Below are positions 16,900 through 23,789 of a stretch of 38,153 nt of DNA, piece by piece. The stretch lies in assembly GCA_029226065.1 (NCBI GenBank), contig JAQXXM010000039.1, positions 1 through 38,153 of the forward strand, given 5' to 3'. The notes under the pieces were generated by a model, which saw only the letters and a list, made by a program, of their open reading frames with translations, was not told where the DNA came from and searched no databases. The stretch is from Clostridiales bacterium (GTDB taxonomy: Bacteria > Bacillota > Clostridia > UBA1381). A program made the position numbers and the translations under genes. Every line of letters starts with the position of its first letter. Within the stretch, counting starts at the first letter, position 1.

Positions 16900-17269
16900 A
16901 GAGCTAATAGAAAGCACTATCAATTCACTTGACGGTATGTTCACATCAGAGAGTATACTCGGTGAAACAGTGACAGCACCTGACGGAACAATGATAATAC
17001 CTATGTCAAGAGTGTCATTCGGTGTCGGTGGCGGAGGCTGTGAGTTCAAGGAAACAAATACGGCAGGCAATAACCTGTTTGGCGGCGGTGTCGGTGCAGG
17101 TGCGACTGTTAAGCCTGAGGGCTTTTTAGTAATAACAAAAATGGGAAGTGTACGTTTTGTATCAACAAATGACGGCTCAAATATTGCCGAAAAGCTTGTC
17201 GATTATGCACCTGAACTGATAGAGAGAATTACAGACTTATTCAAGAAAAAGGAAATAACAGAAGAATGA
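16883..17269 (+). CDS. ytfJ: Sporulation protein YtfJ/GerW family
   Basis: A 128-residue protein of the GerW/YtfJ family, spore-associated and needed for normal germination in some Bacillus; the mechanism is unknown. The signature TVTAPDGTMIIPMSRVSFGV lies near residues 31-50, followed by the glycine-rich GGGGCEF and the FLVITKMGSVRFV strand. GAGGAG precedes ATG 16883 by 8 nt. Its TGA overlaps the ATG of the radical SAM gene. With gpr this is the second spore marker in the window. Confidence 0.93.
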   Translation: MANPIKELIESTINSLDGMFTSESILGETVTAPDGTMIIPMSRVSFGVGGGGCEFKETNTAGNNLFGGGVGAGATVKPEGFLVITKMGSVRFVSTNDGSNIAEKLVDYAPELIERITDLFKKKEITEE

Positions 17270-19128
17270 TTACATTAAAGGATAAAATATTGTCAAGAGT
17301 TACTAAGCCTACGAGATATACAGGCGGTGAGCTTAACGCAGTAATAAAGGACCCAAAAACCGTTGATATACGTTTCGGATTTTGTTTCCCTGATGTCTAT
17401 GAAATTGCAATGTCGCATCTGGGACTGAAAATAATATATCACACACTCAATACACGTTCTGATACCTATTGTGAACGTGTCTTTGCACCATGGGACGATA
17501 TGGAGCAGGAAATGATTAAGCATAATATGCCGCTTTTTGCACTTGAGACAGGCGATGAAGTAACGCACTTTGACATTTTAGGCTTTACATTACAGTATGA
17601 GCTTTCATATTCAAATATTGTTAATATGTTAAAGCTTGCCAATGTTCCTGTTTTGGCGGAGGAGAGAGGGGAGGAGTATCCGTTAGTGTACGGCGGAGGC
17701 CCCTGTGCATATAACGCAGAGCCTATTGCAGACATATTTGATTTCTTTATGCTTGGCGAAGGTGAAGAACAGGTACACGAAACTATAGATGTAATTAAGG
17801 CATGGAAAAAAGAGGGCAAAAAGAGCAAAAAGGAGCTTTTGGAACGACTTGTAAAAGTAGATGGTATATACGTACCGTCATTTTATGATGTGGAGTATAA
17901 CGAAAACGGAACAGTTAAGTCTATTACTCCCAATAATCCCAACGCACCCAAGACTATTTTAAAATGTGTTATGAAAGACTTTGATGCAACGTATGCTCCC
18001 GATACTATTATAGTACCGTATGGCGAGGTTGTTCATGACAGAGTAATGCTTGAGGTAATGCGTGGCTGTATGCGTGGCTGTAGATTTTGTCAGGCGGGAT
18101 ATATATACAGACCTTTAAGAGAGAGAAAGCCCGAAACACTGCTTTCTCTTGCCGATAGTTTGCTTTCAAAGAGCGGATTTGACGAGATTTCGCTTTCATC
18201 ACTTTCTACAAGTGACTTTAGCGGTTTGCAGTGTCTTGCAGACGGCTTGCTCAAGATAACAGAGGAAAAGAAAATCGGATTATCATTGCCGTCATTGAGA
18301 ATAGATAATTTCTCATTAGAGCTTATGGAAAAGGTGCAGAAGGTTCGTAAATCAGGCATAACATTTGCACCCGAGGCAGGTACACAAAGACTCCGTGACG
18401 TTATAAACAAGAACATAACCGAGGATAATATCCTATCATCGACAAAGCTCCTCTTTAACGGTGGCTGGACGAATGTAAAGCTGTACTTTATGATAGGTCT
18501 GCCGACGGAGACGGACACAGACGTAGTGGGAATTGCAGACCTTGCAGGTAAGGTATTAGGCGTGTATTTTGACATTCCCAAAGAGGAGAGGGCAAAGAAT
18601 ATAAATATCACAGTAAGTACATCATCATTTGTGCCAAAGCCATTTACGGCTTTTCAGTGGATAGGTATGGACTCACGTGAGGAGCTTATACGTAAGCAAA
18701 AGCTTATTAAGGACTCTATTCCATCAAAACGTATACGCTATACTTATCACGATAATGAGACAAGCTATCTTGAGGGTGTATTTGCAAGAGGTGACAGACG
18801 ACTTTGCAAGTCAATTATCAGAGCTGTTGAGTTAGGCTGTAAGTTTGACGGCTGGGGCGAGTTCTTTGATTTTGACAAATGGATGCAGGCATTTTCCGAA
18901 ACAGGTATTGATCCTGATTTTTATACAGCACGTGAGCGTTCGTATGACGAGGTTTTGCCTTGGGATCACATTGATGTTGGCGTGACAAAGGAATTTCTGA
19001 TAAACGAAAATGAAAAGGCAAAGAAAGCCTCAACAACGCCCCATTGCAGATTGGAATGTTCAAATTGCGGTGCAAACAGATTTAAAACGGGTGTTTGTAC
19101 GGAAAAACGAGGTGCTGTAAATGGCTAA
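17266..19128 (+). CDS. Radical SAM protein, TIGR03960 family
   Basis: A 620-residue radical SAM enzyme. The iron-sulfur motif is C268-x3-C272-x2-C275 in RGCMRGCRFCQAG. The N-terminal 240 residues resemble a B12-binding-like Rossmann region (FGFCFPDVYEIAMSHLGLK near residue 37, GEGEEQVHETI near residue 165). GLPTETDTDVVGI near residue 412 is a usual SAM-domain segment. The C-terminus has four cysteines (CRLECSNCG...GVC), perhaps a second metal site. It overlaps the next gene by 8 nt; the pair TIGR03960-TIGR03936 is widely conserved, often beside ribonuclease G and rplU. The reaction is unknown; a tRNA or rRNA modification role has been guessed but is not shown here. Confidence 0.93.
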   Translation: MITLKDKILSRVTKPTRYTGGELNAVIKDPKTVDIRFGFCFPDVYEIAMSHLGLKIIYHTLNTRSDTYCERVFAPWDDMEQEMIKHNMPLFALETGDEVTHFDILGFTLQYELSYSNIVNMLKLANVPVLAEERGEEYPLVYGGGPCAYNAEPIADIFDFFMLGEGEEQVHETIDVIKAWKKEGKKSKKELLERLVKVDGIYVPSFYDVEYNENGTVKSITPNNPNAPKTILKCVMKDFDATYAPDTIIVPYGEVVHDRVMLEVMRGCMRGCRFCQAGYIYRPLRERKPETLLSLADSLLSKSGFDEISLSSLSTSDFSGLQCLADGLLKITEEKKIGLSLPSLRIDNFSLELMEKVQKVRKSGITFAPEAGTQRLRDVINKNITEDNILSSTKLLFNGGWTNVKLYFMIGLPTETDTDVVGIADLAGKVLGVYFDIPKEERAKNINITVSTSSFVPKPFTAFQWIGMDSREELIRKQKLIKDSIPSKRIRYTYHDNETSYLEGVFARGDRRLCKSIIRAVELGCKFDGWGEFFDFDKWMQAFSETGIDPDFYTARERSYDEVLPWDHIDVGVTKEFLINENEKAKKASTTPHCRLECSNCGANRFKTGVCTEKRGAVNG

Positions 19129-19774
19129 ATACATTGTAAAATACGGACGTGATGACAGAGTAAAATTTATATCGCACCTTGATTTTGTACGTTGCTTTCA
19201 CAGAGCTGTGAGACGTTCAGCATTAAATTTTGAGTTTTCACAAGGATTTAATCCGCATCCTGTAATGACAATTGCACAGCCGTTGCCTGTATGCGTTACA
19301 AGCGAGAGCGAATATATGAAGGTTGGTTTTGTCACCGAACTTTCAGAGAACGAGATAAAAGACGAGCTTAACCGCTCTATGCCGCCGGGATTTACTGTAT
19401 ACGCTGTAAGACGTGTTGAGGGCAAAGAGATAGACCTGACAAAAATCAACCGTGCAGAGTATATTACAGAGGTTGAATGTAACGGATTTTGTGATGCAAA
19501 AGAGTTATTGTCGGAAAAAGAGCTTGTTGTACCGAAAAAGACAAAAAGCGGTATCAAGGACTCCGATATAAGACCGTATATATTTGATATTCAATCGTTG
19601 GATTTCACAGATGGTATTCTGACACTGAAAATGACTGTTGCGTGCGGTAATGAATACAACCTCAAGCCTGAAACCGTAGTTGCGGCGATGGAAAAATATA
19701 TAGACGGATTTTGTTATACATTCTGTGCATCTCACAGAAAAAAGATGTTAATAAATAACAGTGAAGTTATGTAA
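19121..19774 (+). CDS. TIGR03936/DUF2344 radical SAM-associated protein
   Basis: A 217-residue protein of the DUF2344 family, which is either fused to or encoded next to TIGR03960 radical SAM enzymes. Family marks are KFISHLDFVRCFHRAVRRS near residue 14 and FSQGFNPHPVMTIAQPLPV near residue 39. It has no cysteine cluster of its own and is probably a substrate-recognition or accessory subunit. It overlaps the enzyme gene by 8 nt. In many Firmicutes ribonuclease G comes next, but here an MreB-family gene does. Confidence 0.92.
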   Translation: MAKYIVKYGRDDRVKFISHLDFVRCFHRAVRRSALNFEFSQGFNPHPVMTIAQPLPVCVTSESEYMKVGFVTELSENEIKDELNRSMPPGFTVYAVRRVEGKEIDLTKINRAEYITEVECNGFCDAKELLSEKELVVPKKTKSGIKDSDIRPYIFDIQSLDFTDGILTLKMTVACGNEYNLKPETVVAAMEKYIDGFCYTFCASHRKKMLINNSEVM

Positions 19775-19791
19775 GCGAGGAGAACAATTAT

Positions 19792-20817
19792 ATGTTCGCA
19801 AACGATATTAGTATAGATTTGGGAACGGCAACGACGCTTGTGTACATAAAGGACAGGGGCATCGTATTGACGGAGCCTACGGTGATTGCTGTGAATACGG
19901 ACACCAATAAAGTAGTAGGTGTCGGGGCTTCTGCAAGCAAGATGCTCGGCAGGACACCGCCGAATATTAAGGCGGTACATCCGCTCCGTGACGGAGTTAT
20001 ATCCGATTATACGCTTGCACTTGAAATGATACGCAGACTTATAAAAAGCGTAATAAACCGATCCCCGGGCAGACCGAGAATAATGATGTGTGTGCCGTCA
20101 GGCGTTACCGACGTAGAACAGCGTGCGGTTATAGATGCGGCACGAGAGGTAGGAGCAAAAGATATTTATGTTATAGAAGAGCCTGTTGCGGCGGCGTTAG
20201 GAGCAGGCTGTAAAATATGGCGGCCTCACGGTTGTATGGTGATTGACATAGGCGGCGGTACTACAGATATTGCGGTTATGTCGTTAGGCGGTGTGGTAGT
20301 AAGCCGTTCGCTGAAGATTGCAGGCGATGAGGTTACAGAGGAAATAATACGATATATGCGCCGTGAGATGAAGCTCCGTATCGGAGTTGTGACGGCAGAG
20401 AAGCTCAAACGCACAGTCGCAGGAGTAAAAAGACGTGATAAGGAGATACTTTGCGAGGCAAAGGGCATTTGCTCGGTTACGGGATTTCCGAAAAAAGTGG
20501 TTGTGTCATCGAATGATATGTGCAATATATTTGAGGAATTTGTGTTTAATATAACAGAGCGTGTACGTGAGGTTCTTGACGAAACTCCGCCCGAGCTTCA
20601 GGGCGATATTATCCTTGACGGAATAGTTATGACAGGCGGCGGCTCGTTGCTCTATGGACTTAATGAGCGTATTGCAGAGGAGATAGGCGTGAAATGCTAT
20701 TTAGCTGACGATATAGGAGAGTGTGTTGTAAAAGGGTCAGGAATTGCGTTAGACAACATTGATAAGACTACTGATCCGACACATATATATCACAAGAAGG
20801 CATATATCAAGGAATAG
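19792..20817 (+). CDS. MreB/Mbl-family rod-shape actin-like protein
   Basis: A 341-residue actin-fold ATPase of the MreB family, which forms membrane-bound filaments guiding lateral wall synthesis. The phosphate-1 motif SIDLGTATTLVYIK is at residues 7-20, the connecting-1 region is IEEPVAAALGAG near residue 127, phosphate-2 is VIDIGGGTTDIAVMS near residue 150, and the adenosine motif is DGIVMTGGGSLLYGL near residue 280. The N-terminal MFANDISIDLG is like Mbl and MreBH. It is not next to mreC/mreD, so it is probably an extra paralogue; which one cannot be told from the sequence alone. GAGGAG lies 9 nt upstream. Confidence 0.93.
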   Translation: MFANDISIDLGTATTLVYIKDRGIVLTEPTVIAVNTDTNKVVGVGASASKMLGRTPPNIKAVHPLRDGVISDYTLALEMIRRLIKSVINRSPGRPRIMMCVPSGVTDVEQRAVIDAAREVGAKDIYVIEEPVAAALGAGCKIWRPHGCMVIDIGGGTTDIAVMSLGGVVVSRSLKIAGDEVTEEIIRYMRREMKLRIGVVTAEKLKRTVAGVKRRDKEILCEAKGICSVTGFPKKVVVSSNDMCNIFEEFVFNITERVREVLDETPPELQGDIILDGIVMTGGGSLLYGLNERIAEEIGVKCYLADDIGECVVKGSGIALDNIDKTTDPTHIYHKKAYIKE

Positions 20818-20830
20818 TTATAAGTTATCA

Positions 20831-20855
20831 ATTGACGTTTTTATGTCAATATAAT
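20831..20855. promoter_or_regulatory. Inverted repeat upstream of fabZ
   Basis: ATTGAC (20831-20836) and GTCAAT (20845-20850) are exact reverse complements over 8 nt; the second arm runs into TATAAT (20850-20855). This could be an operator over a -10 box or a small hairpin. A TTGACG to TATAAT reading gives only 12 bp spacing, so it is not a normal promoter. Confidence 0.35.
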
Positions 20856-20884
20856 ATATTTTTAATAAAAGGAGAGAAAAAACT

Positions 20885-21322
20885 ATGATGAACAATATTG
20901 ATATTCAAAAAATACTTCCGCACAGATACCCGTTTTTGTTGGTGGACAAAATTGTGGAGTTAGAAGAGGGAAAGAGCATAAAGGGTATTAAAAACGTAAC
21001 GGTAAATGAGCCGTTTTTCCAGGGGCATTTCCCGGGAAACCCAATAATGCCGGGTGTTTTAATATGTGAGGCTTTGGCGCAGGTAGGTGCAGTGCTTCTG
21101 TTGGGTATGGAAGAAAATAAGGGCAAGCTTGGCGTGTTTACAGGCATAAACAACTTTAAATTCCGCAGACAGGTAGTGCCGGGCGATACATTGGAGCTAA
21201 AAGCAGACCTTGTTACATACCGTCACGGTATGGGAAAAGCAAACGTTGAGGCGACAGTTGACGGACAAATAGCCGCAAAGGGTGAAATAAGCTTTGCTGT
21301 TATAGAAAACAATGGAAATTAA
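20885..21322 (+). CDS. fabZ: 3-hydroxyacyl-[acyl-carrier-protein] dehydratase FabZ
   Basis: FabZ dehydrates beta-hydroxyacyl-ACP in fatty acid elongation. The 145-residue hot-dog protein has LPHRYPFLLVDKIVELE at the start, FFQGHFPGNPIMPGVLICEAL near residue 44 with the catalytic histidine and glutamate, and FTGINNFKFRRQVVPGDTL near residue 83. There are two in-frame ATGs at 20885 and 20888; AAAGGAGAG lies about 8 nt upstream. It is not inside a fab cluster here, unlike the usual clostridial arrangement, and its end overlaps the next gene by 11 nt. Confidence 0.95.
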   Translation: MMNNIDIQKILPHRYPFLLVDKIVELEEGKSIKGIKNVTVNEPFFQGHFPGNPIMPGVLICEALAQVGAVLLLGMEENKGKLGVFTGINNFKFRRQVVPGDTLELKADLVTYRHGMGKANVEATVDGQIAAKGEISFAVIENNGN

Positions 21323-22031
21323 CGAAACTCTTGACGATTTACAAAACGGTTATTACATAATACAGAAAAATGACGGATTTCGGTTTGGGATAGATGCAGT
21401 GTTGCTATCAGATTTTGCAAAATCCGCTTTTGGCAGAGTGATGGACTTGTGTACAGGCACAGGTATAATTCCGTTGCTGTTGTCGAAAAAATCCAAGGCA
21501 TCGCATATTGATGCATTGGAAATTCAACCGCAGATGGCGGATATGGCACAAAGAAGCGTCAAATACAATGCTTTAGAGAACAAAATCGACGTTAAATGTG
21601 CGGATTTAAAGTCTGCAACGGAGATATATTCAAAAAGCGTATACGATGCGGTTACAGTAAATCCGCCATATATGCGTACAGGTTCGGGAATTGTAAACAG
21701 CACTGATGCAAAAACTATATCACGTCATGAAATAAAATGTACTTTAGAGGACGTGATACGTGTATCGTCCGAACTTCTAAAACCACACGGGAAATTGTTT
21801 ATGGTACATCGTCCGTCACGCTTAGCTGAAATATTTACGCTTATGAGCAGATATAAAGTCGAGCCTAAGGAAATGAGGCTTGTAGCGCCAACATTCGGAA
21901 AAGAAGCAAACCTTGTGCTTGTTTGCGGTATAAAATCAGCAAAAAGTGACTTAAAGATAATGCCGACGCTGTACGTGTATGATGAGGACGGCGGATATAC
22001 AAAGGAGATTGATGAAATTTATGGCAGATAA
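21312..22031 (+). CDS. tRNA1(Val) (adenine-37-N6)-methyltransferase-like protein (COG4123)
   Basis: A 239-residue class I SAM-dependent methyltransferase. The SAM-binding motif VMDLCTGTGIIPLLLSKK is near residue 43 and the amino-methylase motif NPPY is near residue 116 (AVTVNPPYMRTGSG). The N-terminal GFRFGIDAVLLSDFA is typical of TrmN6/YfiC-like proteins. The following gene is rsmI, a pairing found in Bacillus (yabB-yazA-yabC/rsmI region) and many Firmicutes. Target base assignment is by family only. It overlaps fabZ by 11 nt and rsmI by about 20 nt. Confidence 0.9.
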   Translation: MEINETLDDLQNGYYIIQKNDGFRFGIDAVLLSDFAKSAFGRVMDLCTGTGIIPLLLSKKSKASHIDALEIQPQMADMAQRSVKYNALENKIDVKCADLKSATEIYSKSVYDAVTVNPPYMRTGSGIVNSTDAKTISRHEIKCTLEDVIRVSSELLKPHGKLFMVHRPSRLAEIFTLMSRYKVEPKEMRLVAPTFGKEANLVLVCGIKSAKSDLKIMPTLYVYDEDGGYTKEIDEIYGR

Positions 22032-22875
22032 TAAAGGAATTCTCTATTTGTGTGCAACGCCCATAGGCAACCTTGGTGATATTTCAAACCGATGTCTTGA
22101 AATATTGAACGAGGTGGATATAATTGCCGCAGAGGATACAAGACGTACATTGCAGTTGTTAAATCATTTCGGAATATCAAAGCCGCTTACAAGCTATCAT
22201 GAGCATAACAAAAAATCGAAGGGTGAGTATATAATAAGTCTGCTCCTTGATGGTAAGAATGTTGCTCAGGTGTCTGATGCAGGTACACCTGCAATTTCAG
22301 ACCCCGGCGAGGATTTAGTAAGGCTTGCTATTGAAAACGAAATAGATGTAACATCAATACCCGGACCTGTTGCAGGTATTAATGCGTTGATACTGTCAGG
22401 GCTTTCTGCATCAAGATATGCTTTTGAAGGCTTTTTATCAACGAATAAACGCAACAGATACGAGCATTTGGAGAATATCAAAAACGATACTCACACTCTT
22501 ATATTTTACGAAGCACCGCATAAACTTCTCACTACATTAAAGGATATGCAGGAATATCTGGGCGGTGAGAGGAAAATAGCACTTGCACGTGAGCTTACAA
22601 AGCTTCATGAGGAGATAATACGCACAACAATTAGCGGTGCGATTGATTTATACAGTGAAAAGTCACCGCGGGGTGAGTATGTACTCGTTATTGAGGGTGC
22701 ATCGGATATACGCAATGATGATGGTGTGTTCTGGCAGGATATGACGGTTAGAAAACACGTTGATGCGTATATCAATGATGGTATGACTCAAAAAGATGCA
22801 ATAAAGGCAACGGCAGTTGACAGGAATGTTCCAAAACGTGATATATATGCACAGTATCACGAAATTGGCGATTAA
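22012..22875 (+). CDS. rsmI: 16S rRNA (cytidine-1402-2'-O)-methyltransferase RsmI
   Basis: RsmI 2'-O-methylates C1402 of 16S rRNA at the decoding centre. The tetrapyrrole-methylase fold is evident: LYLCATPIGNLGDIS at the start, EDTRRTLQLLNHFGI near residue 41, VSDAGTPAISDPGEDLV near residue 86, SIPGPVAGINALILSGL near residue 118 and FYEAPHKL near residue 168. Two starts are possible, ATG 22012 (4 nt from AAAGGAG) and ATG 22021 (13 nt); both lie within the end of the methylase gene upstream. The C-terminal helical region (TQKDAIKATAVDRNVPKRDIY) is complete. Confidence 0.96.
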   Translation: MKFMADNKGILYLCATPIGNLGDISNRCLEILNEVDIIAAEDTRRTLQLLNHFGISKPLTSYHEHNKKSKGEYIISLLLDGKNVAQVSDAGTPAISDPGEDLVRLAIENEIDVTSIPGPVAGINALILSGLSASRYAFEGFLSTNKRNRYEHLENIKNDTHTLIFYEAPHKLLTTLKDMQEYLGGERKIALARELTKLHEEIIRTTISGAIDLYSEKSPRGEYVLVIEGASDIRNDDGVFWQDMTVRKHVDAYINDGMTQKDAIKATAVDRNVPKRDIYAQYHEIGD

Positions 22876-22914
22876 AAAGTCAGCCGTAATGACACGGCAG
22901 AAAGGATATGTTAT

Positions 22915-23214
22915 ATGAGCAAAAATAAAACAGGCAAGAAAATAATGCTTGCAACAGCAGCAGCGGCGGCTATATACTCGGCAGTGTCGGGTAAAGGCCC
23001 TTTTAACAAATACAGATTTAAGGCTCAGCACGAGGAGATGGACAAATACGTTAATTCCAATTACCCCGATTGTTCATATTCGCCGATATCAGTACATGGT
23101 AAAGGCTGGACATCGACAGTGTTGAGAATGGGAAAGCCTGTGTGCTTTGTGTATTTCACAAAGTCGGAGGATGGAACGTATATATTTACCGAGCTTGATG
23201 AAAAAATGAAATGA
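22915..23214 (+). CDS. Hypothetical small membrane-anchored protein
   Basis: A 99-residue protein I do not recognise. A basic N-terminus (SKNKTGKK) is followed by one short hydrophobic, alanine-rich segment (about residues 10-26), suggesting a membrane anchor or uncleaved signal. The remainder is soluble, with HEEMDKYVNSNYPDC and a mixed beta-like end. AAAGG sits about 9 nt before ATG 22915, and codon use resembles neighbours, so the gene is probably real. It lies between rsmI and a Cys-rich peptide gene; no function can be inferred. Confidence 0.65.
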   Translation: MSKNKTGKKIMLATAAAAAIYSAVSGKGPFNKYRFKAQHEEMDKYVNSNYPDCSYSPISVHGKGWTSTVLRMGKPVCFVYFTKSEDGTYIFTELDEKMK

Positions 23215-23232
23215 TGTAACACATTCTCTTTG

Positions 23233-23261
23233 TTCTGAATAGTATATAGTACAATTCAGAA
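23233..23261. promoter_or_regulatory. Imperfect dyad (29 bp) before the Cys-rich peptide gene
   Basis: TTCTGAAT (23233-23240) pairs exactly with ATTCAGAA (23254-23261). Moving inward there is one A-A mismatch and then GTA (23242-23244) with TAC (23250-23252) around a 5-nt centre. The right arm touches the AAAAGGAGGT ribosome binding site (23260-23269). It may be an operator or an RNA hairpin that limits translation. Confidence 0.5.
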
Positions 23262-23277
23262 AAGGAGGTAAGACAGT

Positions 23278-23400
23278 ATGTGTTTATTCGGAAACAATAA
23301 CAACGGCTGTGACTGGATTTGGATTTTAATCATAATCCTTTTGGTATGCTGCTGCGGTAATGGCAATGACTGCGGTTGCTCTAACAGCTCTTGCTGCTAA
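23278..23400 (+). CDS. 40-residue Cys-rich membrane miniprotein
   Basis: This short frame has a near-perfect ribosome binding site (AAAAGGAGGT, 8 nt before ATG 23278). The peptide starts MCLFGNNNNG, has one hydrophobic helix (WIWILIIILLV, about residues 13-23), and ends in a glycine/asparagine tail with seven further cysteines (CCC, CGC and final CC). Nine cysteines in 40 residues suggest a disulfide-rich or metal-binding surface peptide. Small glycine- and cysteine-rich membrane peptides of this kind occur in spore-forming Firmicutes, but I do not recognise a named family. A strong hairpin follows the stop codon, so it may be a one-gene transcript. Confidence 0.7.
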   Translation: MCLFGNNNNGCDWIWILIIILLVCCCGNGNDCGCSNSSCC

Positions 23401-23415
23401 TTGAAAATTGCGCAG

Positions 23416-23440
23416 ACTGAGCCGGAGACGGCTCAGTTTG
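23416..23440 (+). terminator. Strong hairpin after the miniprotein gene
   Basis: ACTGAGCCG (23416-23424) and CGGCTCAGT (23429-23437) pair exactly over the tetraloop GAGA. Only three T follow, so it may end transcription partly or protect the 3' end of the message. Confidence 0.55.
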
Positions 23441-23469
23441 GCGTACATAAATATAGAGGAGAATGAAAA

Positions 23470-23772
23470 ATGGTAAAGCATATTATACTTTGGACTTTAA
23501 AAGAAGAATTAAGCGGAGCAGAAAAGGCAGAAGTTAAAAAGAACATAAAAACAGGTCTGGAAAGTCTTAAAGGCAAAATCCCAGGTCTTACGGAAATACA
23601 AGTTGAGACAGAGGGCTTAGAGACATCTACGGCTGATTTAATGCTTAATTCAACCTTTGATAGTGCTGATGCATTAAAGGCTTATGCATCTCATCCCGAC
23701 CACGTATATGTAGCAGATACGTATGTAAGGCCCTACACTGCACTGCGTTCGTGCCTTGATTTTGAGATATAA
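23470..23772 (+). CDS. Dabb family (stress-responsive alpha/beta barrel) protein
   Basis: A 100-residue dimeric alpha-beta barrel protein. It begins VKHIILWTLKEE, the typical Dabb first strand (VxHxVxWxL), and later has LMLNSTFDSADALKAYASHPDHVYVADTYVRP, where the ASHPDH stretch is diagnostic. The biochemical role of most bacterial members is unknown; some act on small aromatic compounds. GAGGAG lies about 9 nt before the ATG. polC begins 17 bp after its stop. Confidence 0.88.
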   Translation: MVKHIILWTLKEELSGAEKAEVKKNIKTGLESLKGKIPGLTEIQVETEGLETSTADLMLNSTFDSADALKAYASHPDHVYVADTYVRPYTALRSCLDFEI

Positions 23773-23789
23773 TGCGAGAGGTAGCATAA

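Noticed and set aside
20832-20855. TTGACG-TATAAT promoter for fabZ
   Set aside because: The spacing is only 12 bp; the hexamers are better explained as part of an inverted repeat.
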